Below, one piece after another: positions 35,994 through 45,227 of a DNA stretch of 64,000 nucleotides (position 1 is the stretch's first letter; every line of letters begins with the position of its first letter). This stretch comes from Vreelandella zhanjiangensis DSM 21076. Its GTDB lineage: Bacteria > Pseudomonadota > Gammaproteobacteria > Pseudomonadales > Halomonadaceae. Made by a program: the position numbers and the translations under genes. Under the pieces are notes generated by a model. It ran no database searches and had not been told where the DNA came from. It was given only the letters and a program-made list of their open reading frames with translations. The stretch spans positions 62,001 to 126,000 of the forward strand of contig NZ_KB898654.1 in assembly GCF_000377665.1 (NCBI RefSeq), read 5' to 3'.

Positions 35994-36962
35994 ATGTTCC
36001 TGGTCGTCATCCCGATTTTCATGGTCATTCTTCTTGGCTACCTGTTTGGCAAAGTAAAACCCGATAGCGGCAGTTCCGATAAGCTGATCAACGACTACGT
36101 GCTGTATGTCGCGCTGCCAGCCCTACTGTTTTTAGCCATTGCCAGGGCCGATATCAACGAACTCAAGCAGTGGGGCTTTATCGCCTCGTCACTGATAGGC
36201 ATCGTCTGCGTGTACCTGCTGGCCGGGTTGATTTCCCGATACAAGGGCATTGCGCTGCCTCAGTCATCCATTCTTAGCATGGGCGCCTGTTATGGCACGA
36301 CCGGCTATATGGGCGTGCCCATTCTTATTTCCGTGTTCGGGCAGGAGGCGGCGCTACCGGCGGCCATTGCTACCATACTGCACAACATACCCGCCATCAT
36401 GGCCGTCATCGTCAGCTGGGATCTGTTTGCTAGCAACCGTGCAGACAATACCCCAGCCGCTACCAGCCTTTGGAAAGCCTTCAAGACGACCTTTACCAAC
36501 CCCCTTACCGTTTCCGTACTGGCGGGGCTTTTCTTCGTGTTGTTCGGTATTCGTCTGCCGACATTTCTGGAAGCGTTTGCCGGTTTTTTGGGCAGCGCCG
36601 CAGGCCCGACCGCGCTATTTGCACTGGGGCTTGGCTTGTCCCGGCTCAACGTCAAAGAGCAGATAACCGGCGATGCGTTAGGCATCGTCGCGCCCATGCT
36701 GTTGCTCAAGATTGTCGTGCAGCCTGCCATCACGCAGCTAGCGGGCGTGTATCTTTTCGGCATGGGGGAAGAGGATGCGCTGTGGCTGGCGGCTGCCGTT
36801 GTTATGGCGGCACAGCCTATCGGCGCGGGGGTTTACGTATTCGCCAAGAAGTATGAATACCGCCAGGAGACTATTTCGCTGGCGATCATTGCATCCTTGC
36901 TGGTGTCGTTAATGACGCTTCCGGTCATTTTGAGTTTGCTTAACGGCCAGGGTGGCTATTGA
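35994..36962 (+). CDS. Auxin-efflux-carrier (AEC) family transporter
   Basis: A 322-residue inner-membrane protein with ten hydrophobic segments in two halves, PF03547. The first half has FGKVKPDSGSSDKLINDYVLYVALPALLF, with the crossover region SMGACYGTTGYMGVPIL near residue 100; the second half has a similar LGLGLSR. Bacterial members export or import small carboxylates or amino acids. The divergent LysR gene (34952-35848) that would have controlled it carries an amber codon, so its regulation may now be altered. Confidence 0.9.
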   Translation: MFLVVIPIFMVILLGYLFGKVKPDSGSSDKLINDYVLYVALPALLFLAIARADINELKQWGFIASSLIGIVCVYLLAGLISRYKGIALPQSSILSMGACYGTTGYMGVPILISVFGQEAALPAAIATILHNIPAIMAVIVSWDLFASNRADNTPAATSLWKAFKTTFTNPLTVSVLAGLFFVLFGIRLPTFLEAFAGFLGSAAGPTALFALGLGLSRLNVKEQITGDALGIVAPMLLLKIVVQPAITQLAGVYLFGMGEEDALWLAAAVVMAAQPIGAGVYVFAKKYEYRQETISLAIIASLLVSLMTLPVILSLLNGQGGY

Positions 36963-37001
36963 CGGTATTCAGCCGAGCACCATCACGTATAAAGCGGGGC
37001 C

Positions 37002-37433
37002 TCAAGCGTTGGGGCCGCCGCTCAAGATAAACGAGTGAAGTTCGATATCGGTGCGAAACTCCCAGCCCAGGCGCTTCCAGAAGCGCTTGCCAGCATCGTT
37101 ATCCACCAGCAACATCAGGTGCGATTTCTGAATGCCTTCATGCTTTAGCGCGTTCATGCAGCGGCGGACCAGCTCGGTGCCAATACCCTGCTTTCGGCAA
37201 ACCGCCGCGACCGCTAGATGCTGCACAAAACCGCGATGGCCGTCATGTCCCGCCATTATCGTGCCCACTAAATTGCCATCCTGCTCGGCTACAAAGCTCA
37301 GCCCTGGGTTGCGTTGCAGATACTTATCGATGCCCTCGCGAGAATCCGCATCGCGCAGCCGCACGCCTTCGGTACTCAGCCATAGCGCCACGGCGGCGTC
37401 GTAATCTTCAATTGTCATGGGGCGGTAGTGCAT
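37002..37433 (-). CDS. GNAT-family N-acetyltransferase
   Basis: A 143-residue GNAT acetyltransferase. The acetyl-CoA motif is LAVAAVCRKQGIGTELVRRCM near residue 72 (the R/Q-x-x-G-x-G/A loop as RKQGIG), and the C-terminal part has LLVDNDAGKRFWKRLGWEF, the usual YxxxGF-like end. The N-terminus begins YRPMTIEDYDAAVALW. GAGAG lies before the start. It acetylates a small molecule or protein terminus; the target cannot be inferred. Confidence 0.88.
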   Translation of the reverse strand: MHYRPMTIEDYDAAVALWLSTEGVRLRDADSREGIDKYLQRNPGLSFVAEQDGNLVGTIMAGHDGHRGFVQHLAVAAVCRKQGIGTELVRRCMNALKHEGIQKSHLMLLVDNDAGKRFWKRLGWEFRTDIELHSFILSGGPNA

Positions 37434-37505
37434 GTTTATCTCTCAGTACGGCGTAAAGGTATTCAGTTGCAATTCAGCGGTAAAGTTATCGACTCAACGT
37501 AACGA

Positions 37506-37907
37506 TTAAAGTGCAGCAGGCAGCGCAGCATGGGTAGCACACCATGCATGAATCGACTGCACATACCCGGCAGGCAGGTTGTGGGGCAAGTTATCAACCG
37601 AAAATGTATCAATTCGGGAATGTTCGTGGCTTACCGTGGGGTTGAAGTCACCCACAAGACGGCAGCCATAGGTGACGATGAATACATGCTTTTGGGAAAT
37701 GACCTCAAACAAGTAGCTGTCGATAATTGATTGACCAGCGACCTTCACCGCTAGTTCTTCCTCGAACTCCCGCTTCAGGCACTCTAACGAGCCTTCACCT
37801 ATCTCGATACGCCCGCCGGGCAGTTCCCACTCATCCCGGTCGTTAAGCGCCAGTACGACCTTGTTGGCAGGCAGAAGTAATACCCCTTTTATAGATACCG
37901 GATACAT
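37506..37907 (-). CDS. NUDIX hydrolase
   Basis: A 133-residue NUDIX protein. The Nudix box is GGRIEIGEGSLECLKREFEE near residue 33, with the metal-binding glutamates (REFEEE) intact; only the final glycine of the consensus is changed. It hydrolyses a nucleoside diphosphate linked to another group, with magnesium; the substrate is unknown. AAGGGAA precedes the ATG. The following 240 bp upstream holds no gene that I recognise. Confidence 0.9.
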   Translation of the reverse strand: MYPVSIKGVLLLPANKVVLALNDRDEWELPGGRIEIGEGSLECLKREFEEELAVKVAGQSIIDSYLFEVISQKHVFIVTYGCRLVGDFNPTVSHEHSRIDTFSVDNLPHNLPAGYVQSIHAWCATHAALPAAL

Positions 37908-38149
37908 GGTTTCCCTTATCAGTGCGTGGCCGAAAGTTAGACGTCGATAGTCGCTGCATTAAACTGCTCTTCCGCTAGCCTTATACATGATAGCGGTAAG
38001 CTGAAAGGCGGGCGCTTACAGCAGGACATTGCTAGCAGCACTGACAGTTTTCGTAGACACAACGGCGAATGTAAACCCTCAGGGCGATATAGCTTGAGCC
38101 AATTTACCTTTAGTGATGGTGCAGCTAGAGCTTTCTACCTAGTCTTTTT

Positions 38150-38593
38150 TCAATCTGTTTTTTTCTCCCAATCGGGACCAAAAAAGTTCAGAACCTCAAA
38201 GGCACTCAGGCCATGGCTAATGATCCCTATGCCCCATCCCATGGCTGGCCACCACGCCCACATATAGCCCGTGCCTGTCATGAAATTAATCGCAAATAAC
38301 AACGTCGTCACCAATACATAGGAAATAAGATGCGCATAGAAGTCTTTAATCGCTCGTACTTTTTCTATAACGGCTTTTTCATTGTCGGTCACGTTTATTT
38401 CGTCATTCATGTCAGGCTCTCTTTCAAGGTCTGCAACGTTAATTTCAAACACAGCAGCCAATGATTTAAGAGACTCAAGACCGGGCTTTTGTCCACCCTC
38501 TATCCGCTGGATGGTTCTAACACTTAAGCCGCTGAGCTGGGATAATTGGTCCTGGGACCAGCCCCGCTGTAATCTGAGTTTTCTAATGATCAT
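38150..38593 (-). CDS. XRE helix-turn-helix protein with a 2TM domain
   Basis: A 147-residue protein. Residues 1-58 are a Cro/CI-type helix-turn-helix (KLRLQRGWSQDQLSQLSGLSVRTIQRIEGG, then LESLKSLAAVFEINVADLE). Residues 75-140 form the 2TM domain (PF13239): VIEKVRAIKDFYAHLISYVLV, a second hydrophobic stretch around WAWWPAMGWGIGIISHG, and a short tail. It is thus a membrane-anchored regulator. AAAGGA precedes the ATG. Target unknown. Confidence 0.88.
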   Translation of the reverse strand: MIIRKLRLQRGWSQDQLSQLSGLSVRTIQRIEGGQKPGLESLKSLAAVFEINVADLEREPDMNDEINVTDNEKAVIEKVRAIKDFYAHLISYVLVTTLLFAINFMTGTGYMWAWWPAMGWGIGIISHGLSAFEVLNFFGPDWEKKTD

Positions 38594-38789
38594 TGTTGAA
38601 TCCTTTCTGCTGTTCAGAAACTCACCCTAAGACTAAACACGTACTTAAGGTAACGTCACAAACACGACATCTGCCTGACACTTGAGCATTTTCAAACACT
38701 TGCATCTTTTTTTATCTTCAACATTAATACTCTCGCTTGAGGCTCCCAGCACTAATTATTAGTAGCCGCAATACTGAACCACTGATCCA

Positions 38790-38950
38790 AGGCAAGACCC
38801 AACCAAAGCGCTTGCAGGCCATTAAGCCTGACACTTACCTCATCAGAAAATAAGGTATGGCTTTCTACGTTCTAATCCAGGTCGGCCTACATTACACGAT
38901 AAACACCAGTGACTTCACTTGTGGTGCATCGTCGCTAATAGTGCACAACG
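38790..38950 (-). pseudogene. Decayed copy of the gene at 40651-40965
   Basis: Read on the minus strand this stretch gives VYRVM, a stop, ADLD, a stop, then NVESHTLFSDEVSVRLNGLQ and ALWLGLAL. The intact gene 1.9 kb away ends YRGTQADLDLTVEGHPVFSD then EVSVRLDGLQALRLGIGF, so this is a damaged second copy with two stop codons. Nucleotide identity is obvious around GCGCTTGCAGGCC and TTACCTCATC. The start of the copy is not recognisable. It occupies the 440-bp gap 38594-39035. Confidence 0.8.
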
Positions 38951-39035
38951 GAACACACGGTCGTCATCTTTAACCGTCACGTTGCGTTAGCTCATTAGGC
39001 TTTCAATAAGTAGCAACATCACCCAGACCGTTCTG

Positions 39036-39377
39036 TTAGGCAGGGTTGGCAAAGTCATCCTTCTGCTCTGCCCACTTCAGCAAGGCATCAAGCGCTGGGC
39101 AGAGGGTTTGCCCCCATTCGGTGAGGCGATACTCCACTTTCGGCGGCACCTGTGGATAGACTTTGCGGGCCACAATTCCATCCGCTTCCAGCTGGCGTAG
39201 CTGTTGGGCCAGCATTTTCTGGGAGATACCTGGGATGAGCTTTTCAAAATCTGAGTAGCGCTGGACGTTGCCATCAAAGAGGTGAAAGAGAATGACGAGT
39301 TTCCAGCGCCCTTCAAGCATTTTTAATATATTTTCTACATCGCTCGCGGCGCTAGTGGGCGTATAAATCTTTCTCAT
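39036..39377 (-). CDS. HxlR-family transcriptional regulator
   Basis: A 113-residue winged-helix regulator of the HxlR/MarR-like group. ILKMLEGRWKLVILFHLFDG near residue 18, then RYSDFEKLIPGISQKMLAQQLRQLE near 38 and KVEYRLTEWGQTLCPALDAL near 85, are the family's DNA-binding and dimer elements. The ATG at 39377 is used; a TTG 13 codons earlier is unlikely. It is divergent (92 bp) from the SnoaL-like and SDR genes and probably controls them, often in response to electrophiles or quinones. Confidence 0.9.
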   Translation of the reverse strand: MRKIYTPTSAASDVENILKMLEGRWKLVILFHLFDGNVQRYSDFEKLIPGISQKMLAQQLRQLEADGIVARKVYPQVPPKVEYRLTEWGQTLCPALDALLKWAEQKDDFANPA

Positions 39378-39469
39378 TGGGGAGTCACTTACCTTTTTGT
39401 GCGTTCTTGTTAACAAGTAAGCCTAAGCAGAAGATGGGGACTCATCAACGCTTGAAAGAGATGCCCATC

Positions 39470-39796
39470 ATGAGTCTGTCGCTGCCTGAATCCATCGCCA
39501 CCTATTTCGAAATCAGCAACGGAGGTGATGATACTCACCTTACCGATTGCTTTACGCAAGATGCCCGTGTGTTTGATGAGAAAGAAACACACCAAGGCCA
39601 CACGGCTATTCAATCCTGGTTACGCGCCGCTCGTCGTAAGTTTGAGTATCGGGTTACGCCAATCAGTATTGATCAACAAGGCAATACCGTTATGGTAGCC
39701 ACGACCGTGACCGGCAACTTCCCTGGCAGCCCGGTTCAGCTTGATCAAACCTTTCAGCTAGCCGGTGAGCAAATCCAGTCATTGGAGATCCACTAA
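39470..39796 (+). CDS. SnoaL/NTF2-like protein
   Basis: A 108-residue NTF2-fold protein: [32 protein letters not shown] at the start, [22 protein letters not shown] in the middle, and a final strand [20 protein letters not shown]. The ATG at 39470 follows GAAAGAG. Its stop overlaps the next ATG by one base (TAATG), so it is co-translated with the SDR. Together with the divergent HxlR regulator the pair looks like a small-molecule detoxification unit; the ligand is unknown. Confidence 0.82.
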   Translation: MSLSLPESIATYFEISNGGDDTHLTDCFTQDARVFDEKETHQGHTAIQSWLRAARRKFEYRVTPISIDQQGNTVMVATTVTGNFPGSPVQLDQTFQLAGEQIQSLEIH

Positions 39797-40569
39797 TGAA
39801 TTTGAACCTGGATGGACGCCGCGTATTGATAACCGGCGGGAGCAAAGGTGTGGGCGCAGCCGTGGTGGCGCTTTTTCGCGAGGCAGGAGCTAAGGTGCTG
39901 ACAACCGCACGCGCTCGCCCCGCCGCACTGTCTGAGGAGCTGTTTATTACTGCTGACCTCACAACTGCCGAGGGTTGCGCCACGGTGGCCGATGCGGTCA
40001 ACGCGCGGTTGGGCGGCGTGGATATTATTGTGCATGTAGTAGGCGGCTCATCAGCGCCGGGCGGCGGGTTCGCAGCATTGGGGGAAACGGAGTGGCAGCG
40101 GGAGCTTGATCTCAATCTGTTTCCAGCCGTGCGGCTGGACCGTGCCTTGTTACCCGGCATGCTGGCCCAGGGCGAAGGGGTAATCATTCACGTGACGTCT
40201 ATCCAGCGTGAGCTTCCCCTGCCTGAATCAACGACGGCTTACGCGGCTGCCAAGGCGGCGCTATCCACCTACAGCAAGAGCCTGTCGAAAGAGGTGTCGC
40301 CCAAAGGGGTACGCGTGGTGCGAGTGGCACCGGGCTGGATTGAGACAGAAGCATCCGTTGCCCTGGCTGAACGGCTTGCCCAGCAGGCAGGTACCGATTA
40401 CGAAGGCGGCAAGCAGATCATCATGGAATCGCTGGGCGGCATCCCGATTGGCCGCCCCTCAAAACCTGCCGAGGTGGCCAATCTGATTGCGTTTCTAGCG
40501 TCACCATTGGCCGCCACCATCACGGGAACGGAGTACGTGATTGATGGCGGCACCATTCCCGTGGCGTGA
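39796..40569 (+). CDS. Short-chain dehydrogenase/reductase
   Basis: A 257-residue SDR with the NAD(P)-binding [12 protein letters not shown] near residue 12, a [11 protein letters not shown] loop near 85, the catalytic serine in HVTSIQREL near 135 and [13 protein letters not shown] near 150 (YxxxK). [10 protein letters not shown] near 178 and the C-terminal GTEYVIDGG are typical. Shares one base with the SnoaL-like gene before it. Acts as an NAD(P)-dependent alcohol or ketone oxidoreductase in the cytoplasm. Confidence 0.92.
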   Translation: MNLNLDGRRVLITGGSKGVGAAVVALFREAGAKVLTTARARPAALSEELFITADLTTAEGCATVADAVNARLGGVDIIVHVVGGSSAPGGGFAALGETEWQRELDLNLFPAVRLDRALLPGMLAQGEGVIIHVTSIQRELPLPESTTAYAAAKAALSTYSKSLSKEVSPKGVRVVRVAPGWIETEASVALAERLAQQAGTDYEGGKQIIMESLGGIPIGRPSKPAEVANLIAFLASPLAATITGTEYVIDGGTIPVA

Positions 40570-40650
40570 AATTAGCCGTGAAAAGGAAGGAATGCCGTTC
40601 AGCTCGCTCTTAGCGCCCTACTCTTTTGTATGCGTGTTGGTTTTTTGCTT

Positions 40651-40965
40651 TTAGAAGCCGATGCCCAAACGCAGCGCTTGCAGGCCATCGAGCCTGACGC
40701 TTACCTCATCCGAAAACACGGGGTGGCCTTCCACGGTTAAATCCAGGTCAGCCTGCGTTCCGCGATAGGTAACGCTTACCGTGAGGTTCGCGGAGGTGCT
40801 AATAGGCGCCAGCACGCCGTACTCAACGTTATCGACGCTGACCGCAGAAAGGCCGCGGTTATCCAGCTGTTGCTGAACCTCCTGTTTAACGGCATGGCCG
40901 TAATAGAAGTACACCCCGGTATAGCCCAGCGCGACCAGCACAATCAGTGAAATAAGCTTTCCCAT
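40651..40965 (-). CDS. Small protein with one N-terminal membrane segment
   Basis: A 104-residue protein. The ATG at 40965 has AGAGGA upstream. An N-terminal hydrophobic segment (KLISLIVLVALGYTGVYFYYG) may be a membrane anchor or uncleaved signal; the rest is beta-rich (ADLDLTVEGHPVFSDEVSV, then VRLDGLQALRLGIGF). I do not recognise the family. A degenerate second copy lies at 38790-38950, so it is a locally duplicated gene of which only this copy survived. Confidence 0.7.
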   Translation of the reverse strand: MGKLISLIVLVALGYTGVYFYYGHAVKQEVQQQLDNRGLSAVSVDNVEYGVLAPISTSANLTVSVTYRGTQADLDLTVEGHPVFSDEVSVRLDGLQALRLGIGF

Positions 40966-41114
40966 TACGTCCTCTAGATTACAAAACCTTTGGGTTACCA
41001 CATTAGTGGGTGGTTTAGAGCGCTGATAATGCCTGCGGTAATAAGAGCACACAAGCCTGACATTGGGCTTCTTATTAGCCTGGGCGTGCTTAGTCGGTTG
41101 GTACGCAGCTTGGG

Positions 41115-41582
41115 CTATGCTTGTTCTCGCATGGCTTGAATATCCTCGATATCCACGGGCCGTGAAAGTATCGATTTATACTCAATCAAATCTTCTCTCA
41201 ACATAAGAGGAAGCTCTAGCCCGAGCAATTTGATGGTATGGATGCGGGAAAAATCGATAGGTAGCAAAACCCATGCATGATTGGCAGCGTTATAAATTTG
41301 CGCGTATTCAGCGTTACCTACTTCTACTTTTACGCCTTCATACTTGAATTGAACGTAGGTGAGATCCCAGCCCTCTTCACAGTAGTGCGTCGCGGCTTTA
41401 GATATATACGCCTGCCCCGCCTGAACCACTGATGAGAAGTGCTCGCCGGGCACAAACAGGTCGATATCGTTCAGCTCTCGCTTAGCGCCATAGCCTTGTG
41501 CCGCAAGCCCTCCGCAGATAACAAACGGGATATTTCGCTCTCTCAATAACGTCACTATCCATTGCGCTGCTAGCTGATGCAC
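41115..41582 (-). CDS. Nucleotidyltransferase-fold protein
   Basis: A 155-residue protein with ICGGLAAQGYGAKRELNDID near residue 22: the glycine-glycine start, an arginine and the D-x-D metal pair of the pol-beta-type nucleotidyltransferase fold. The C-terminal third includes LREDLIEYKSILSRPVDIEDI, common in stand-alone family members. Related proteins serve as toxins or antitoxins or as tRNA- or drug-modifying enzymes; no partner is next to it, so the role is open. Confidence 0.75.
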   Translation of the reverse strand: MHQLAAQWIVTLLRERNIPFVICGGLAAQGYGAKRELNDIDLFVPGEHFSSVVQAGQAYISKAATHYCEEGWDLTYVQFKYEGVKVEVGNAEYAQIYNAANHAWVLLPIDFSRIHTIKLLGLELPLMLREDLIEYKSILSRPVDIEDIQAMREQA

Positions 41583-41721
41583 GATCCTGCTTCCTTATAG
41601 TCGTTATTGATCTCTTTGCTAACCCCCGCAAACGTCAAACGCAGACTGGGCTTGCACTTACTTGGTCGTTGCTTGGGAGCACCGCCGATCGTTAGGGCTC
41701 TATCGGAGGTCACCAGGATAT

Positions 41722-42102
41722 TCAGATAATGTCTGGCAGTTTAATATCTTCACCGAACATGATCCGGTGCCCTTCCGGAGTCGCCACACCAAACTCACGT
41801 AACCCCCAAGGCTTATCGGATATTGGCTGGAAAATATCGACACCGCGCTGCTGATAATCACGGTAAAGTTCATCAATGCCTACACAGTTTACGTATGCGA
41901 AGTACGCATGCTCATGTATATCGCGAGCAGGAATCTCACCAGGACAATGGCCCAGCATAATGTGGAATTGACCAAAGCTCAGAAACGACCAACCATCGGT
42001 GCGAAATCGAACGGAAAAGCCCAGTTTATCGAGAAAGTAGCTCTCAGCCTTTTTCAGATCATTGACTGCTAAAACATGCTGCGTGGCCGTTACTTCAAAC
42101 AT
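41722..42102 (-). CDS. Glyoxalase/VOC-family protein
   Basis: A 126-residue vicinal-oxygen-chelate protein: VLAVNDLKKAESYFLDKLGFSVRFR at the start, then FGQFHIMLGHCPG, a central HAYFAYVNCVGIDELYRDYQQRG and ending LREFGVATPEGHRIMFGED with the metal-site glutamate. These are the two beta-alpha-beta halves of the fold. AAAGGAAG precedes the ATG. It may be a lyase, dioxygenase or drug-binding protein. Confidence 0.88.
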   Translation of the reverse strand: MFEVTATQHVLAVNDLKKAESYFLDKLGFSVRFRTDGWSFLSFGQFHIMLGHCPGEIPARDIHEHAYFAYVNCVGIDELYRDYQQRGVDIFQPISDKPWGLREFGVATPEGHRIMFGEDIKLPDII

Positions 42103-42309
42103 GTGTGACTTCCTTTCAAAACTATAAATGGCTTAAGCGTTATTAAGAAAAACATGTTATGGCCGAATGGCGCCTACCAAAGCAAATACCCCACAGAGTG
42201 ACATACAGCATTTTAAGTGAGGCATGCCTTACTTTTATTATGTCTTCCCATGGATAACACGTTTAAGCAGCTAATCGTTAGAATTTCATATACCAAGCGG
42301 TTAACGCTT

Positions 42310-43077
42310 TTACATTGGCAGTGTTTGGATTTCCTTTACCTTACCGCTTAGTTCACGCTGACTAACGTGACACAGCACGATGCTAGATTCTGTGCCCTCA
42401 GCGGCAATTGCTAACTCCCCTAACGCATTCCAGCCACCGCTTTTACCGCAGGTTTGCCAGCCGCCCGTTAGAGAAATATGGTTGGAAAGCAGTACGGGAA
42501 ATTGATGGCGTTTGGCGATACCCGCAAGCAATTCAGCATCTGCTTCATAGCCTGTTTCTGAAATCAGCGCGCTGGCGATATATACGTCCGCCTGCTGGGC
42601 GGCTGCCGCTTCTGCGTGGGCGGGGTTGGCGAAGTCTGCGCAAATAGCCAGGGCAATTCGTGTGCCGTTTACTGTTAATAGGTAGCTGTCGTTGCCTGAT
42701 GAGCAGTAAACGTTTTCACCTTCGTGCAGATATTGTTTTGCGTAAAATTCACACTGGCCACTTGGGGAACAAATCACGGCACCTATCTGCGGTTTATTGC
42801 CTTCGCCTACTAACGGGCAGCCAGCGATTATTACAATGTTATTGGCAGTGGCGGCGGCAGAAAGCGTGCTGAATATATCCGCGATTTTCGACATCGCGAG
42901 TGGCTCTAGCAGTTCAAGCTCGTAACCGGTTAGTGAAAGCTCTGGAAATATCACCACATCCGCCCCCATCGCGGCGGCGCGCTTAATGTATTTAAGATGG
43001 GTTGCTAAATTCTCTGCGACAGCAGCTTTTACAATGGGCAGCTGGGACAGGCCGATCGTGATATCACTTGTCTGCAT
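42310..43077 (-). CDS. Nitrilase-superfamily carbon-nitrogen hydrolase
   Basis: A 255-residue protein with all three catalytic positions: glutamate in VIFPELSLTGYEL near residue 43, lysine in YAKQYLHEGE near 113 and cysteine in ALAICADFANPAHAEAA near 147. These make the Glu-Lys-Cys triad that hydrolyses amides or nitriles. The rest of the fold ends with ESSIVLCHVSQRELSG. The usual glycine near the nucleophile is replaced by an alanine-rich region, so the substrate class is uncertain. Weak ribosome site. Cytoplasmic. Confidence 0.88.
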   Translation of the reverse strand: MQTSDITIGLSQLPIVKAAVAENLATHLKYIKRAAAMGADVVIFPELSLTGYELELLEPLAMSKIADIFSTLSAAATANNIVIIAGCPLVGEGNKPQIGAVICSPSGQCEFYAKQYLHEGENVYCSSGNDSYLLTVNGTRIALAICADFANPAHAEAAAAQQADVYIASALISETGYEADAELLAGIAKRHQFPVLLSNHISLTGGWQTCGKSGGWNALGELAIAAEGTESSIVLCHVSQRELSGKVKEIQTLPM

Positions 43078-43113
43078 TTAAGCTTTATTCCAGATGGATT
43101 ACTCAAAGAACCT

Positions 43114-43734
43114 CTACTCTTTTTTAGCGAGCAATAACCCTATGCCTGCACTGGCTAACAAGCCCGCGCATAGGCGGTTGAATAATTGACGCCGCTTGGG
43201 TTGTGAAAACCAGTTGCCCAGAAAACTGCCTGCGTAGGCGTAACCGGCAATTGCCACCCATTCCAGTAACAGAAATAGTGCTCCTAACACCATAAACTGC
43301 TGTACGACATTACCATCAGGCTCAACAAACTGGGGTAGAAAAGCAGTAAAAATCAGGATGGCCTTGGGATTGCCCGCCGCAAGCCAGAACTCTTGCCAGG
43401 CCAAGCCAAATAGGCTTTTTTGTGAAGCTTCATCAGCGCTCTGCGCTTCCGTTCTTGCGCTCCATAACTGATACGCCAGCCAGAGCAGGTAGAGACCGCC
43501 AAGGGTTTTGATTACCAAAAATATCGTCTCGGAGGTATACAGAACGGTTGCCAACCCCGTTGCGGCTAACGTAATCATCCCCACAAAAGCGATCAACCTA
43601 CCAATACCCGCCAAGCAAGCCGTTTTAATGTCATAACGCTTAGCATTGGTAAGCGAGAGCAAATTGTTGGGGCCTGGTGCCATATTCAAGGCAAAGCAAG
43701 CGGGTATAAACAGCAGAAGCGTAGTGAGAGTCAT
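43114..43734 (-). CDS. LysE/RhtB-family exporter
   Basis: A 206-residue inner-membrane exporter with six hydrophobic segments. The family start is ALNMAPGPNNLLSLTNAKRYDIKTA, and GLAWQEFWLAAGNPKAILIFTAFLPQF near residue 105-130 is the conserved second half. Two adjacent ATGs (43737, 43734) are possible; the second is better spaced from AAAGGG. These proteins export amino acids or derivatives. It is one of three LysE-type exporters in this window. Substrate unknown. Confidence 0.9.
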   Translation of the reverse strand: MTLTTLLLFIPACFALNMAPGPNNLLSLTNAKRYDIKTACLAGIGRLIAFVGMITLAATGLATVLYTSETIFLVIKTLGGLYLLWLAYQLWSARTEAQSADEASQKSLFGLAWQEFWLAAGNPKAILIFTAFLPQFVEPDGNVVQQFMVLGALFLLLEWVAIAGYAYAGSFLGNWFSQPKRRQLFNRLCAGLLASAGIGLLLAKKE

Positions 43735-43813
43735 CATTGATCCCTTTAGTATTCTCAAATCATTTTTAAGAAGTAAAGTGCTAAAGCGACTTGATCATAG
43801 CGTCTCACAAATA

Positions 43814-43990
43814 TTACTTAGCGAATATACCCCCATCCTCATCAAACATCCCGACCACCCAGTCAATGAATACCCTCACACGAGGAGATAACTGGCGGTT
43901 TGGGATACAGAATGGAAACGGGTGAGCCTGTAGGCGGATTGGCAGGCAGAACTTCGATCAGTCGGACGGCTCGCAGGTCATCTTCTGCAT
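43814..43990 (-). pseudogene. Frameshifted C-terminal tail of a LysR regulator
   Basis: Minus-strand reading gives DDLRAVRLIEVLPANPPTG then SPVSILYP, then after one extra base NRQLSPRVRVFIDWVVGMFDE, ending at a stop at 43814. This is the C-terminal end of a LysR effector domain (the typical L-YP-x-x-R-x-LSPRVRxFIDW end). The first four fifths of the gene is absent. It shows a lost regulator between the LysE gene and the trp operon. Confidence 0.7.
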
Positions 43991-44292
43991 GGTAGCGCGG
44001 CACCTGAAGGTACCGCTATTTCCTGCTCCATAAACATAATGCGCGTGACGGGGCGTATGCGCGCAGGACACACGGGTGGGCATACCCCTAAGGCTAACTA
44101 AGTGCTCATGAAGGTACGCATAGCCTACAGGTTTCATCTCAAAGCGCCTCAAACCAAAATATTTTGTTCACTTCAGCAAGCAAATATTCAGTAGGCAACC
44201 TAAACAAGATTTTTTATTAACCTGGCACAGCCCATTTTGCTAATTTTACTTATCCAACCGTTCATCAGAAAGATAGCACGTCGGCACATTAT
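43991..44292. other. Spacer holding a possible 5' gene fragment
   Basis: Apart from the LysR tail this region contains a minus-strand 64-codon frame (about 43958-44152) starting MRRFEMKPVGYAYLHEHLV. The MKPVGYAYL start is reminiscent of N-termini of Fic-type proteins, but the rest does not follow. Treated as a remnant with unknown identity; the remainder up to the trp terminator holds nothing I recognise. Confidence 0.3.
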
Positions 44293-44318
44293 AAGGGCAG
44301 GCCCAACGGCCTGCCCTT
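44293..44318 (-). terminator. Terminator after trpBA
   Basis: Perfect 11-bp stem (AAGGGCAGGCC pairing with GGCCTGCCCTT) with a four-base loop, 32 bp past the trpA stop. The minus-strand tail is TATAATG, so termination may be only partial. Confidence 0.65.
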
Positions 44319-44349
44319 TATGCATGCGTTTACTGCGTTACTACATCAG

Positions 44350-45189
44350 TTAGCTAACTTGCGGCTCGTGCACCTCGCGGCACTCTTTAACGCTTTCAGC
44401 CAGTGCACGTGCAAGGTTATGCACGCCGTTGACAGCTTCGTCGGGGGTTGTTGCGTTCTCGATGCAGTCGACCAGCGCGGAGCCAACGACGACCGCATCG
44501 CTGAACCGGCCAATGATGGCGGCCTGTTCGGGCGTGCGAATACCAAAGCCAACAGCGATGGGAAGCTGGGTATGTTCGCGTAGCTGGCTCACCGAGCGCT
44601 CGAGTTTTTCGGGCGTGGGGGCGCTGCCGCCGGTAACGCCTGCCACCGAGACGTAGTAGACAAACCCGGAGGCGTTACCCAGCACCTTGGGCAGGCGCTT
44701 GGTGTCCGTGGTGGGCGTGGCCAGACGGATAAAATCGATACCGTGCTGGGCGGCGGGCTGGCAAAGCTCGTCGTCATGCTCGGGGGGCAGGTCGACCACA
44801 ATCAGGCCATCTACGCCGGCGCTGACGGCATCGGTCAAGAAGCGCTCGACACCATAGCGGTAAATGGGGTTGTAGTAACCCATCAGCACGATGGGGGTGG
44901 TGGTATCTTTTTCGCGAAAGGTACGCACCATCTCAATCGTTTTGGCCTGGGTCTGGCCTTCTTTGAGGGCGCGCAGTGCGGCTTTTTGAATCGCGGGGCC
45001 ATCAGCCATGGGGTCGCTGAACGGCATGCCCAGCTCAATCACATCCACACCGGCAGCAGGCAGACCATCCAGAATGCGTTGTGACGTGGCCATATCCGGG
45101 TCGCCCGCCGTGACGTAGCTCACCAGCGCCGGACGGTTTTCGGTTTTGAGCGCAGCAAAGCGTGCTGCAAGACGCGCATTGGGGTTCAT
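44350..45189 (-). CDS. trpA: Tryptophan synthase alpha subunit
   Basis: TrpA, 279 residues, cleaves indole-3-glycerol phosphate to indole, which tunnels to TrpB. Active-site glutamate is in [17 protein letters not shown] near residue 48 and aspartate in [12 protein letters not shown] near 125-135; GVTGGSAP near 185 and [10 protein letters not shown] near 215 complete the phosphate pocket. The ATG at 45189 has AAGGAG; a start in overlap with trpB is less likely. Second gene of trpBA. Confidence 0.97.
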   Translation of the reverse strand: MNPNARLAARFAALKTENRPALVSYVTAGDPDMATSQRILDGLPAAGVDVIELGMPFSDPMADGPAIQKAALRALKEGQTQAKTIEMVRTFREKDTTTPIVLMGYYNPIYRYGVERFLTDAVSAGVDGLIVVDLPPEHDDELCQPAAQHGIDFIRLATPTTDTKRLPKVLGNASGFVYYVSVAGVTGGSAPTPEKLERSVSQLREHTQLPIAVGFGIRTPEQAAIIGRFSDAVVVGSALVDCIENATTPDEAVNGVHNLARALAESVKECREVHEPQVS

Positions 45190-45227
45190 AACGTTCTCCT
45201 TAGATACGCTCGTTTGAATAGCTGCGC

